Source of the DNA: JANXPZ01 sp033853925
GTDB lineage: Bacteria > Eisenbacteria > RBG-16-71-46
Reading direction: 5' to 3'
Length of the DNA stretch: 64,000 nt
NCBI GenBank assembly: GCA_033853925.1
Contig: JAWOLC010000076.1
Location: 15,325 to 79,324, forward strand
Below the pieces are notes generated by a model. The model was not told the origin of the DNA. It saw only the letters and a list, made by a program, of their open reading frames with translations, and did not search any database. Shown here piece after piece: positions 1 to 10,364 of the stretch (its first letter is position 1; each line of letters begins with the position of its first letter). The position numbers and the translations under genes are program-made.

Positions 1-1
1 G

Positions 2-391
2 CGCATCGTGGACCTCGCGCGCCAGCTCATCCGCCTCGCCGGGCTGCGCGAGGGCGAGGACATCGAGATCGCCTTCACCGGTCTGAGGCCCGGAGAGAAG
101 CTCTACGAGGAGCTGCACTCGGACGCGGAGCGCACGCGCATCACCCGCCACGAGCGCATTCTCATCTGGGATCTGGACGCTCCGCCGGAGGCCGAGCTGC
201 TCCAGGCGGTGGATCGGCTCGAAGCCCAGGCGCAGGCGGGCGACGAGCAGGCCGTGCGCGAGCAGCTCCACCGGATCGTGCCGGAGTACCGCGAGCCGCC
301 GCTCGAGGCACCCGCGGCCCCCGCAACGCAGGCCGGCTGTCCGCCCTCCCCGCCTCCCGTCGGCCGGGTGGAGAGCGGGCCGCGGACCTGA
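2..391 (+). CDS. C-terminal part of a CapD/WbpM-like nucleotide-sugar dehydratase or epimerase (partial, 5' end outside window)
   Basis: Only the last ~129 codons are present; the reading frame is open from the window edge to the TGA at 389-391. The piece contains FTGLRPGEKLYEEL, a hallmark of the C-terminal region of membrane-linked polysaccharide biosynthesis proteins (CapD/WbpM/FlaA1 group), followed by a helical tail and a proline/alanine-rich end. Family members convert UDP-GlcNAc-type sugars by 4,6-dehydration or epimerisation to feed exopolysaccharide or glycan synthesis in the cytoplasm. The gene lies 17 bases upstream of prsK, which fits an exopolysaccharide/exosortase locus extending to the left. 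The substrate cannot be told from this fragment. Confidence 0.8.
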   Translation, partial: RIVDLARQLIRLAGLREGEDIEIAFTGLRPGEKLYEELHSDAERTRITRHERILIWDLDAPPEAELLQAVDRLEAQAQAGDEQAVREQLHRIVPEYREPPLEAPAAPATQAGCPPSPPPVGRVESGPRT

Positions 392-408
392 GGAGCCGGG
401 AGGAGGCC

Positions 409-2582
409 GTGAACCTGGGCTATACGCCGCTGCAAGCCAGCGCCGTGACCGCGAGCGCGCTGCTGGCCTCGGCGATCGGGCTCTTCGCGCTGCTCCGCCG
501 CGGGCACTGGCTCGTCACCCTGCTCTTCGCCTCGGCCTTCCTCAGCATGGGCGCCTTCCAGGCGGGCACGCTCGGCATGCTGCACGCGGACTCGGTCGTG
601 GGGGCGCGCACCTGGGCCGCCTACCTGGCGGGGGTCTCGGCGCTGGCGTCGTGGCTGTGGCTCTCGCTGAGCGTCGTGCTCACGCAGCCCGACCCCTGGA
701 AGCAGATCCGTGACGCCGGCGCCTATCTCGCCCTGGCGCTGGCGGGCTGCCTGGTGATGTGGGCCATGGCGGGCACGCCCTGGGTGGTGCGCGAGATCGT
801 GGGGGAGCGAAGCGCCGCGCTGATCCGGTTGGGTCCGCTGGGCCAGGTCTATCTCCTCTACCTCGTCGTCGTGATGATCGCGGTGCTCATGAACTTCGAG
901 CGCCTGCTGCGCGTCGCGCCGGGCCGGGTGCGCCACTGGCTGCGGCCGCTCTTCTACGCCCTCCTGGCGGGCGTCCTCACCGAGCTGCTCGTGGTCTCGA
1001 GCGGCCTCCTCCTGGGGGGCCTGCGCGTCGCCTGGCTCGCGACCAGCGCGGTGCCGCTCTTCGGCGTGGGAACCGTCACGTCCCTGGCTCTCGCGCGACG
1101 CCGGCTCTCCGACATGAGCGTGCCCGTGGCCCGCCCGGTGGTCTACTACTCCTCGGTCTCCCTCATCATGGCGGGCGCCTTCCTCCTGGCGATGGCCGTG
1201 CTCGCCACGGTCGTGCCCGGACTCTCGCCCGCGGCGAGGCGGGTCGTGGGCCTCGTCTTCCTGCTGCTCGTGGGCGGCGGGGGGCTGGGCCTCCTCCTGA
1301 GCCCGCGTCTCTACCGGGCCGTGCAGCAGTTCGTGGATCGCAACTTCTACGCGAACCGCTACGACTACCGGCGCGAGTGGGAGCGCGTGAGCGCGGGGAT
1401 CGTTCCCACCGCGCGCCTGGAGGACGTCTGCCGGCAGAGCGAGGCCCTGGTCTGCGCGATCTTCGGGGCCGGGGGGGCGGCCGTCTACCTGCGCGACGAG
1501 CGGTTGGCCGCTCGCCCGGGCGCGCCGGCGGGCTTCCGTCTCCTGGACGGACCGGAGGGCATGCCGCCGGTGATCGATCCCGCGAGCGCGCTGGTCCGCG
1601 AGCTGGTCCGCAGGCGCGCGCCGATCCTCTTCCGCGAGGCGCGGCAGGATCCCGACCTCGCGGGCCTCGTGGGCGAGAGCCAGGCGGCGCTGGCGGCCAT
1701 GAACGCGGGGGCGTGTGCCGCGCTGCCCGCGGGCGGGGGGATCGTGGGCCTCCTCTGGCTCTCCGAGAAGAGCCGGGACGAGGAGTACTCCTTCGAGGAC
1801 GCCGAGTTCCTCGGCGCCATGGCTCGCCAGCTCGGAGCCGCGCTGTGGTTCGCTTCGCTGGCCGAGCAGCTGGCCGAGGCCCGCCAGCTCGAGTCGCTGA
1901 ACCGCCTCTCGAGCTACGTCCTGCACGACATCAAGAATCACATCTCCGGTCTGTCCCTGCTGGCGCAGAACGCTCGCCGACATCTGGCCAACCCGGAGTT
2001 CCAGCGGGACGCGGTGAAGACCCTCGAGCAGACCGTCGAGCGGCTGACCGCCCTCACCGCCCAGGTGGCGGGGGCCTCGCGGCCCGCCGGGACGGAGGTG
2101 GCGGACTGCGAGCTGCGCGGCCTGCTGGAGGAGGCGGCCGCCGCGGCGGGGCTCGCGGGCGCCGGGGCGCCGCCGGAGGGCCTGCGCTTCCGGCTCACCT
2201 GCTGCGGGCCCGAGACGGTGCGCCTGGATCGCCGGCTCGTGCTCCGCGTCCTCGTCAATCTGCTCGCGAACGCGCGGGAAGCCCTCGGGGGCCCCGGCGA
2301 GATCGAGCTGGCGGCGGCGCTCGAGCCGGGGCCCGACGCGGCGCCGTGTCTCGTCTTCCGCGTGCGCGACACCGGGCGAGGCATGAGCGAGGAGTTCATG
2401 CGCACCTCGCTCTTCCGACCGTTCACCACGACCAAGCCCGCGGGGCTGGGCGTGGGCCTGAGCCAATGCCGGAGCATCGTCGAGGGCCTGGGCGGGGTGA
2501 TCACCGTCCAGAGCCGCCTGGGCGCCGGCACCACCTTCTCGGTCCAGCTGCCGACCACGGCCGGGACCACGGGGCCGAAGGC

Positions 2583-2586
<4 letters not shown>
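409..2586 (+). CDS. prsK: PrsK-type membrane sensor histidine kinase of PEP-CTERM/exosortase systems
   Basis: This 725-residue protein starts at a GTG. Residues 1 to about 310 are a hydrophobic sensor with roughly eight or more membrane helices. A GAF-like region follows (about 320-490), then a kinase core with the H-box LHDIKNH (His506 is the likely phosphorylated residue), an N-box around Asn621, a G1 box DTGRGMS and a G2 box GVGLSQC. The many-helix sensor, GAF and HisKA/HATPase order is that of PrsK, the kinase partnered with PrsR in exopolysaccharide/exosortase clusters. Its stop overlaps the prsR start (ATGA), so the pair is translationally coupled. The signal sensed is unknown. Confidence 0.88.
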
Positions 2587-4007
<1,421 letters not shown>

Positions 4008-4300
4008 GGCGGCCACATGCTCGCGGCGGCGCGCGGCTCGACAGCGCGGGGCCGCATGAGGCAGGATGCGCCGACCCGCGCGCGGTCGCGTCGGCCGAAA
4101 GACGAGCCACCCCGCCCGGTGGTGCCGAGCGGGGTGGCGAAGACGCGGGGGACATCGTTCTCAGAATCGCGGGCCGCACGCGAGTGTCGTCGAACTAGCC
4201 CCCCGACAACCCCAGCATAGGTGATCCCGCGCGGGCAGGAGTCCGGGAAACGCAAAAAGATGAAGCTTGGACGACGTTTTGACAGAAGGGAGGGTCGGGG
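4008..4300. other. Intergenic region between prsR and the deoxynucleoside kinase
   Basis: About 290 bases with no convincing gene. It holds the hairpin at 4106-4138 and, close to the kinase start, a GGGAGGG ribosome-binding site (4288-4294). A TTGACA at 4279-4284 is too close to the start codon to be its -35 element. No promoter is clear. Confidence 0.6.
4106..4138 (+). terminator. Perfect 10-bp GC hairpin after prsR
   Basis: GCCACCCCGC (4106-4115) pairs perfectly with GCGGGGTGGC (4129-4138) around a 13-base loop, about 100 bases past the prsR stop. No T-tract follows, so it is either a T-less terminator or simply a strong RNA structure. Confidence 0.5.
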
Positions 4301-4948
4301 GTGAACCCCGGCTACTTTCTCGCCATTGCGGGGAACATCGGGGTCGGGAAGACCGAGCTGACCACCCGACTCAGCGCCGAGCTCGGCTGGATGGCCTACT
4401 ACGAGCCCGTGATCCAGAACCCGTACCTGGACGACTTCTACGCCGAGATGGCGCGCTGGAGCTTCCACCTCCAGATCTACTTCCTGAGCGAGCGCTTCAA
4501 GGCGCAGGTCCAGATCGGCTCCAGCGCGCTGCCCTTCATCCAGGACCGCACGATCTACGAGGACGCCGAGATCTTCGCCCGCACCCTGCACGAGCAGGGC
4601 TCGATGACCGACGTGGACTACCGGAACTACACCTCGCTCTTCCACGTGCTGGTGTCGTTCCTGCGCAAGCCGGACCTGATCATCTACCTCAAGGCGAGCC
4701 CCGACGTGCTCATGGAGCGCATCGCGCGTCGCGGCCGGGCGAGCGAGCGGAGCATCAGCCGCGACTACATCGCCCGCCTGAACCACGCCTACGACGACTG
4801 GATGCGGCGGGCCCGCGGCGAAGGGGAGGTGCTGGAGATCGACACCGACACGGTGCCGCTCCAGGGCGACACGCCGGCCTTCGTCCAGCTCGTCCACGAC
4901 CTCAAGGCCCGCTATCCCCGCCAGGCGGCGCTCGACCTGGACGAGTAG
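4301..4948 (+). CDS. Deoxynucleoside kinase (deoxyadenosine/deoxyguanosine kinase family)
   Basis: This 215-residue P-loop kinase has GNIGVGKT at residues 11-18, the DR motif typical of the dNK family in QDRTIYED (Asp82-Arg83), and an arginine-rich lid segment RRGRASER (143-150). It phosphorylates deoxynucleosides with ATP to dNMPs in the nucleotide salvage pathway; whether it prefers dA, dG or dC cannot be read from sequence. The start is a GTG preceded by GGGAGGG. It stands alone and faces the pilin operon tail to tail, with a shared hairpin between them. Confidence 0.85.
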   Translation: MNPGYFLAIAGNIGVGKTELTTRLSAELGWMAYYEPVIQNPYLDDFYAEMARWSFHLQIYFLSERFKAQVQIGSSALPFIQDRTIYEDAEIFARTLHEQGSMTDVDYRNYTSLFHVLVSFLRKPDLIIYLKASPDVLMERIARRGRASERSISRDYIARLNHAYDDWMRRARGEGEVLEIDTDTVPLQGDTPAFVQLVHDLKARYPRQAALDLDE

Positions 4949-4980
4949 GCCGACCCGAGGGGCTGCGCTCCGGCAAGCGG

Positions 4981-5013
4981 ACGGCCCGCCGCTCGGGGGG
5001 AGCGACGGGCCGT
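4981..5013. terminator. Bidirectional hairpin terminator between convergent genes
   Basis: A 13-bp stem (4981-4993 with 5001-5013, one C-A mismatch) with a 7-base G-rich loop lies between the stop of the kinase and the stop of the pilX-like gene. Its position between converging genes suggests that it ends both transcripts. There is no T-tract on either side. Confidence 0.6.
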
Positions 5014-5032
5014 GGCGCCGGCCTCCGGTGGC

Positions 5033-6235
5033 TCAGGGGACCTCGCGCCAGGAGAGCCGCACGAACTGCCCCCCGGCGCTGCTGATCGCCTGCTGGATCA
5101 TCTCCGAGCTGTAGAGCACGTCGCAGGTGCCGTTCGCGATCTTGATCTCCGTGGCGCCCTCCACGATCATCCCGCCCAGGATCCAGGTCGTGCCGTTGAT
5201 CTTCAGGTCGCCTTCGACGTAGATGAGGCCGCGGTAGGTGAAGTTGCCGTTCACCGTCAGGTCGCCGGTGATGTAGAGGAAGCCGGTGCCGTCGCCGCCC
5301 TGATACGACGCGCTCCCGTCTATGTACACGAGGCCGACCGGCGGATTGGGTGGGGACGACACCGGAGGCCCCAGCCAGGAATAGAAGTCCGCCTCGGTCA
5401 TGCCGAAGACGTCCCAGGGCCCGGCATAGAATCCGTGCTCGCCCGTGTAGGCCCCGGTCCGGTACGTCGTCGTGTCCGGGTTGCCCTCGGGGGAGGCCGC
5501 GCCGTTGATCGAGATCGCATCCGTGCTCCACACGCCGGCCAGGTCGTCGTCGCCCGTGTGGTAGGGGTAGGGGTTGGCATCGGCGTACCCGGTGGGCGTG
5601 CTGGCGCTGTGGTTGTGGCCGCAGATGTAGGCGCTGCCCGTCAGCTCGACGCCGACGTTCGCCGTGACCGCGCCGTAGGTCGTCACCGGGATGGGCTTCT
5701 GGTAGACCTCCGTGCGGACGCGCCGCTGGTCCCCGCCCGCTCGCCCGGTGGAGGTGATCACGTAGATCGGGAGTCCCGAGGTGGACTGGACCGCCGGGTC
5801 CTTGTCCTCGTCGTACTTGAAGATCTTCGTCTTCCCCGAGTCCGTCTTGAACTCCACGGTCAGCACGTTCGGCCCGCGCGTGGCCGTGCTGTAGGCGAGC
5901 CACGCGCCCGCGGGCTGCGCGGTGGCCAGGGCGGTCGAATCGGTGCCCAGCACGGGCACGCTGCCCGCGGCCGCGTTGAAGATCTGCACCACGGCGCGGG
6001 GGTTGGAGGTGGCGAGGGCGATGTCACCCTTGCGAATCCGGGCCTGCGCCTCGCCGATGCCCGCCTCGGCGCAGTTCAGGGCCTCGCTCTGGCGCAACCC
6101 GTGGCTCGTGATCCGGGTGTCCACGTTCACCGAGACCATGAGCACCACGGCCAGCATCGAGAGCACCAGGAGCACGAGCAGGGCCACGACGAGGGCGATG
6201 CCGCGCTCACCTCGGGAGTTCGAAAGCGGTGCCAT
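5033..6235 (-). CDS. PilX-like minor pilin with a bactofilin/beta-helix-like domain
   Basis: This 400-residue protein begins with a PilX-type leader, ERG followed by IALVVALLVLLVLSM, a class III pilin hydrophobic helix. It lacks Glu at mature position 5, as GspK/PilX-type initiating pilins often do. The middle is a Gly/Asn-rich secreted domain. The last third is a repetitive beta region (DLTVNGNFTYRG, GDLKINGTTWILGG) like the polymer-forming, stacked-turn domains found in many large PilX homologues. It is the last of four pilin genes and follows pilW by 9 bases. A role in pilus initiation or tip structure is inferred from the family. Confidence 0.78.
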   Translation of the reverse strand: MAPLSNSRGERGIALVVALLVLLVLSMLAVVLMVSVNVDTRITSHGLRQSEALNCAEAGIGEAQARIRKGDIALATSNPRAVVQIFNAAAGSVPVLGTDSTALATAQPAGAWLAYSTATRGPNVLTVEFKTDSGKTKIFKYDEDKDPAVQSTSGLPIYVITSTGRAGGDQRRVRTEVYQKPIPVTTYGAVTANVGVELTGSAYICGHNHSASTPTGYADANPYPYHTGDDDLAGVWSTDAISINGAASPEGNPDTTTYRTGAYTGEHGFYAGPWDVFGMTEADFYSWLGPPVSSPPNPPVGLVYIDGSASYQGGDGTGFLYITGDLTVNGNFTYRGLIYVEGDLKINGTTWILGGMIVEGATEIKIANGTCDVLYSSEMIQQAISSAGGQFVRLSWREVP

Positions 6236-6244
6236 GCGCGCCTC

Positions 6245-9235
6245 CTAGCGGACGAAGACGTAGAGAGCGCCGGTGGAGGCCGTGACCTTGACGCCCGCTG
6301 CCAGGTCCGGCAGGAAGGGCGGGGTCGCCACCGGGTTCAAGCCGTAGTTGAAGTCGTTCGTGGTCAGCGCCGGGACCCAGTTCACCAGGGCGCCGGAGGA
6401 TGGGTCCACGCCGTTGGGCGGGATCGTGCCCGCGTCGAGGTAGTAGAGGCGCAAGCCGCCCCCGTAGCTCGAGGTGCTCTGCCGCCAGCCCACGGCCAGG
6501 TCGGCCGCGGCGGAGCCGCCGAAGTCCGCGGCGACCAGTGAGGTCACGATGCCCGGTGCGTTGATGATGCGCGCCGTCTCGAAGGTCCAGGCGTTGTCCT
6601 TGTTGCGCAGCCAGATCAGGTGGCCGGTGCTCGTGCCCGACTGCGTGCCCGCCACCACGTCCAGCATCCCGTCCTGATCCACGTCCACGACGGTCAGCGC
6701 GTTGATGGCGTAGGCGCTGAACCCGAACCCGTAGCGGAAGAGGAAGTGCGGGTTGGCCGTCTTCCCCATGTTCTTGAAGAAGTAGACCTGCCCGCTCCCG
6801 CTGCCGGTGTGCGTGCCGACCACCAGGTCCTGCAGGCCGTCCCCGTCGAAGTCGCCGAGAGCCATGGCGTTCACCTCGCCCAGCGAGCCGGCCAGGAGTC
6901 CGCCCGCAGGCGGGTAGACCTCGGTGCGCGTGAAGGTGGGCGAGGCCGCGTTGCTGTTGGTCCACAGCTCGATGGTGCCGAAGTTCGCCGTGGGCGACTT
7001 GGTGCCGACGAGGATGTCGGGCAGGTCGGCGGAGGCGCCGCCGGCGCAGTCCAGGGTCACGACGGCCTGCACGTCGCCGTTGTCGCTCGTCTTGTAGGCC
7101 AGGCTGTACGACGACGGGTAGTAGCCCTCGTTGCCGCCGGAACTCTGGCACCACCAGACGAAGAAGTTGCCCGCGGTCGCGTACTTGCAGCCGGTGACGA
7201 GGTCGGGCCGGTCCAGAGGGGACTCCACGTTCAACTGGTTCATGGACATGGCCAGCACGGCGGCCGGCGCCGTGCGCGTGTACGTGGGGGCGGCGAGGAA
7301 GAGCGGGGTGCTGGGGTAGCGATTGAACCAGGCCGAGACCTGGTCGCTGCCGCCCGTGTCGGAGCCCAGGATGATGTCGTTGTCGCCGTGCCGGTTCTCG
7401 ATGTGGGGCCCGTTCCAGTCGTTCTCGATCACGTCCCCGCTGGCCAGGGAGAGCACGCGGTTGGCCTCGAGCTGGATCACCGTGAAGGAGGCGACGCCGA
7501 AGTTCTTCCCGGTGTAGGTCTGCCCGGACTGCACCCAGATGTTGTTCAGCGAGGTGGGCGTGGTCGGGAAGTACCCGGTGGGCGGGATCATCATGATGCT
7601 GTAGGGCGTGGTGTGCGGCGGATCGTTGGCCGGCACGTCGAAGGAGTAGTTGCCGCTGGCGTCGGTGTAGGCGTAGGCGGGCACCGTGATGCCCCCGTCC
7701 GTGGTCGCTCCCACCCAGACGTTCTGCACGCCCTGCTCGCCGCCGTCCACGACGCCGTTCTTGTTGACGTCGCGGAACACCGTGCCCTTGATGGTGCCGA
7801 TCAGGGGCCGGTAGACCCCGAAGCTGAAGCTCAGCGTGTCGTGATCGGCGATCGTCTGCACGATCGGGTTCGTGGTCGTCACGATGAAGGAGTCGGGCGG
7901 GGTGGCCGCGAGGGAGCACGGGCCCACCGGGGCGAAGAGCTTGGGATCGATGTTGCCGGTGGAGTTCGAGTAGGAGAACTTGCCGCTGGGGCGGGCCGTG
8001 ACCCTGACCCTGGCCTTGCCCGGCTCGCCCGTGTCGAAGGCGCCGTTGTTGTTGAGGTCCTCGAAGACGAAGACGCTGATCAGCCCGCCCGGGACCAGGG
8101 AGTCCGGGAACGAGCGGGTCGTCGCCGGCGGCACGGTGACCGAGAGGCTCTCCTGACGGCAGCCGTAGCCCGGCGGGACTCGCTGCCGGAGCCAGTAGGT
8201 GCCCGCGGGGACCGAGAAGGAGAAGTAGCCGGCGGCGGTCGTGTTGCAGGAATAGGGGCCCATCTGGATCAGGACGCCCCCGAGGCCCGGCTCGCCCATC
8301 TGCCGGACCAGGTCGCGCGAGAGCTTGTCGTCGAAGACGTAGCCGTCCACGAGGTAGCCCGAGGAGGCTCCGCCTCCCTGCGGCGTGTTGCGCATGGAAT
8401 TGACCTGGGTGCTGAAGCGGCTCTCGGCGTAGTGCCCGAGCCAGTCCTTCTTGCCGCTCGGCGCGACGACCTGCACCTGGATGCGCTCGATGCTCCCGAG
8501 CTGGCCGTTCGGCACCGGGCCGTTGGACCAGTCCCAGGGCGTGGTGCTGCCCTTCATGTAGACGGTGAACATGGGGGGCACGCCGTTGCCGGGCCGGCGG
8601 ACGAGGGCCACGCGCTGCATGGTGCCGCCGTTGTTGTGGGCCACGCCCCCCGTGGAGTCTCCGTACACCTGCCGCACCAACTCGTAGTCGTCGGGGTTGG
8701 GCGTGCGCTGCGCGTCCACGGCGTTGGCGTCCGACTGGTCGTCCTCGTCGACCTGTCCGTCGTTGTTGAGATCGAGGGTCCAGCGCACGACCTCGGCTCC
8801 GGTCCGGTAGCGCACGGGCGGCGCCCAGACGGTGCCGTCCAGGGGGAACGGCCTGGGGCTGTAGTCGGGGTCGTACGCCAGGGGGAAGCCGCGCAGGAAG
8901 TCGTCGCGGACCGAGTCCGGGTAGGGGGCCAGGTTCTCGTTGATGAGCACCTGCATCGAGTCGATGTAGGCGATGGGCGGCTGGGGATTGCCGGGGTACG
9001 AGATGTCCGCCCCGTAGCCGGCCGAGCGCAGGTCCCGGGCGATCATGTCGATCGCCACGCGTCCCGCCTGCGAGGCCTCGATGTTGTTCGCGCTCGAGGT
9101 CTTGCTGCGCGAGGCGTTGTAGAGCACGGCGGTCAGCGCGCCGACGACCGTGGCCAGCAGCATCACGGTGATGAGCAGCTCGACCAGGGTGAAGCCCCGG
9201 TCGCGGACACGAGGGGGAGGCGGAGGCATGGGCAT
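6245..9235 (-). CDS. Very large PilW-like prepilin with SdrD-B/Cna-like domains and FG-GAP/VCBS repeats
   Basis: About 996 residues, several times the usual PilW size. The prepilin site is RDRG/FTLVELL (cleavage after Gly14, Glu19 becomes mature Glu5), followed by a hydrophobic helix. A dockerin or EF-hand-like acidic loop LDLNNDGQVDEDD follows. Next come three Cna-B/SdrD-B-like segments (VDGYVFDDKLS, VFVFEDLNNNGAFDTGEPG, GTVFRDVNKNGVVDGGEQG). The C-terminal third has FG-GAP/VCBS-like calcium-loop repeats (ALGDFDGDGLQDLVVG, VVDVDQDGMLDVVAG). I chose ATG 9235 because GAGG sits 8 bases upstream and the preceding pilV stop overlaps this point. A tip adhesin or scaffold role is inferred. Confidence 0.8.
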   Translation of the reverse strand: MPMPPPPPRVRDRGFTLVELLITVMLLATVVGALTAVLYNASRSKTSSANNIEASQAGRVAIDMIARDLRSAGYGADISYPGNPQPPIAYIDSMQVLINENLAPYPDSVRDDFLRGFPLAYDPDYSPRPFPLDGTVWAPPVRYRTGAEVVRWTLDLNNDGQVDEDDQSDANAVDAQRTPNPDDYELVRQVYGDSTGGVAHNNGGTMQRVALVRRPGNGVPPMFTVYMKGSTTPWDWSNGPVPNGQLGSIERIQVQVVAPSGKKDWLGHYAESRFSTQVNSMRNTPQGGGASSGYLVDGYVFDDKLSRDLVRQMGEPGLGGVLIQMGPYSCNTTAAGYFSFSVPAGTYWLRQRVPPGYGCRQESLSVTVPPATTRSFPDSLVPGGLISVFVFEDLNNNGAFDTGEPGKARVRVTARPSGKFSYSNSTGNIDPKLFAPVGPCSLAATPPDSFIVTTTNPIVQTIADHDTLSFSFGVYRPLIGTIKGTVFRDVNKNGVVDGGEQGVQNVWVGATTDGGITVPAYAYTDASGNYSFDVPANDPPHTTPYSIMMIPPTGYFPTTPTSLNNIWVQSGQTYTGKNFGVASFTVIQLEANRVLSLASGDVIENDWNGPHIENRHGDNDIILGSDTGGSDQVSAWFNRYPSTPLFLAAPTYTRTAPAAVLAMSMNQLNVESPLDRPDLVTGCKYATAGNFFVWWCQSSGGNEGYYPSSYSLAYKTSDNGDVQAVVTLDCAGGASADLPDILVGTKSPTANFGTIELWTNSNAASPTFTRTEVYPPAGGLLAGSLGEVNAMALGDFDGDGLQDLVVGTHTGSGSGQVYFFKNMGKTANPHFLFRYGFGFSAYAINALTVVDVDQDGMLDVVAGTQSGTSTGHLIWLRNKDNAWTFETARIINAPGIVTSLVAADFGGSAAADLAVGWRQSTSSYGGGLRLYYLDAGTIPPNGVDPSSGALVNWVPALTTNDFNYGLNPVATPPFLPDLAAGVKVTASTGALYVFVR

Positions 9236-9237
9236 GG

Positions 9238-9645
9238 TCACTGCCTCATGTAGGTCGTGGCCGTGACGGAGCGCGTCCCTTGCTGAATCCACTCCACCGT
9301 GACCGTGACCCGTTTCAGGTTGTCGAGCGGCGAGGCCATCGAGCTGACCTCGTAGAAGCGTCCCATCCGCTGACTGGTGCCGACGGAGTCGAATCCGGAC
9401 GCCGGATGCCGGCCATCTTCGAGCGCCGTGGAGTGCCAGTCCTCGCCCTTGAGCTGCTCGAGCTGCTCCTGCGCCAGGTAGTTCGCCGCCGAGGTCAGGC
9501 GCGCCGCCTCGCTGCTGCGGGTTCCCGCGGGGAAGAGCTGCCCGACGGCCAACACCCCGAGGGAGAGCACGACCAGGGCGATCATCAGCTCGGCGAGCGT
9601 CGTGCCGCGCTCGGCGTGCCGGTCTCGAGGCGCAAGTGTCCGCAT
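9238..9645 (-). CDS. PilV-like type IV minor prepilin
   Basis: The 135-residue product has a prepilin peptidase site AERG/TTLAELM, with Glu19 at mature position 5. It is followed by the hydrophobic stretch IALVVLSLGVLAVGQLF and a short globular region rich in Ser/Thr. Length and layout fit the PilV/GspI class of minor pilins, which help prime or cap type IV pili or pseudopili after cleavage by PilD. It lies between a FimT-like gene (4-base gap) and the large pilW, in one operon. A GAGG precedes the ATG. Confidence 0.82.
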   Translation of the reverse strand: MRTLAPRDRHAERGTTLAELMIALVVLSLGVLAVGQLFPAGTRSSEAARLTSAANYLAQEQLEQLKGEDWHSTALEDGRHPASGFDSVGTSQRMGRFYEVSSMASPLDNLKRVTVTVEWIQQGTRSVTATTYMRQ

Positions 9646-9649
9646 GGTC

Positions 9650-10093
9650 CTACCTCGTGAGGATGAGGCCCGAAAGCTGAACGCTCACGGTGTCCCGCGT
9701 GCCGCGCGTGTTCTGCAGGACCACGAGGCCCGTCCCGGACTGGAACAGGCAGGTTCCGTCCGGCCGCAGCCGGATCCAGGAGTTCACGGTCGAGCCCGTG
9801 AAGCTGATGCCGCGCGGCAGGGTCCAGATCGTGGTGATGGGGCCCGAGGGGTAGTAGTGGATGTGATAGGTGTTGTTGTTGGGGAAGTGGAGCGCCTGCT
9901 CCTGGCCGGTGGCGATCGCCTTCTCGCGCGCCAGGCGGAACTCCCCCGCCACGTTCTCCGCGGCGCCACGGAGCTGGTACGTGGAGGAGAGGCTCTGGAA
10001 CGCAGGGACGCTGAAGCTGAAGACGATCCCCAGCACCAGGACCGTGATCGCCAGCTCGACGAGGCTGAAACCGCGCATGGAATGGTTGGCCAT
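9650..10093 (-). CDS. FimT/GspH-like minor prepilin
   Basis: The 147-residue product starts MANHSMRG/FSLVELAITVLVLG, a class III prepilin leader of only eight residues with Glu at mature position 5. The globular domain (VAGEFRLAREKAIATGQ followed by strands and a turn IRLRPDGTCLFQ) matches the GspH/FimT fold, in which the RLAREKAI segment is highly conserved. It is the first of four pilin genes read on the minus strand. GGGAG sits 9 bases before the ATG. Family knowledge: FimT-class pilins are minor components of type IV pili, and some bind DNA during uptake. Confidence 0.85.
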   Translation of the reverse strand: MANHSMRGFSLVELAITVLVLGIVFSFSVPAFQSLSSTYQLRGAAENVAGEFRLAREKAIATGQEQALHFPNNNTYHIHYYPSGPITTIWTLPRGISFTGSTVNSWIRLRPDGTCLFQSGTGLVVLQNTRGTRDTVSVQLSGLILTR

Positions 10094-10364
10094 GGGACAG
10101 GGCTCCCAAGTAGATAGCAGTGCTCGTGCCGCGCCGGGCAGGCTGGTCCAGCCGGTCTATCCTGCTCAGATATCGGCTGCCTGCGCGCGTTCCTGAAGCT
10201 CGGACCGCGGCCGGGAGGCGGTCGCTCAGGGGGCGCCGCGCACGGGCGACGTTGCGAATTGCGAGGGCGCGGCGGGCCTGCACGGCCGCGTCCGCGACGG
10301 GGAAGTGAGCGGCCAGGCCGGCGGGCGGGGCCGACGACGCGGGCCCGGCCGACAGGCGGAGGCT

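Noticed and set aside
103..2466. Very long minus-strand open frame opposite prsK
   Set aside because: It is a GC-rich shadow with His/Arg/Gln-rich, low-complexity translation and no domain, opposite a clearly coding histidine kinase. Many similar long frames opposite or out of frame with real genes were dropped for the same reason.
4279..4284. TTGACA just upstream of the deoxynucleoside kinase
   Set aside because: A -10 element 17 bases on would lie inside the coding sequence after the GTG start, so it cannot drive that gene.
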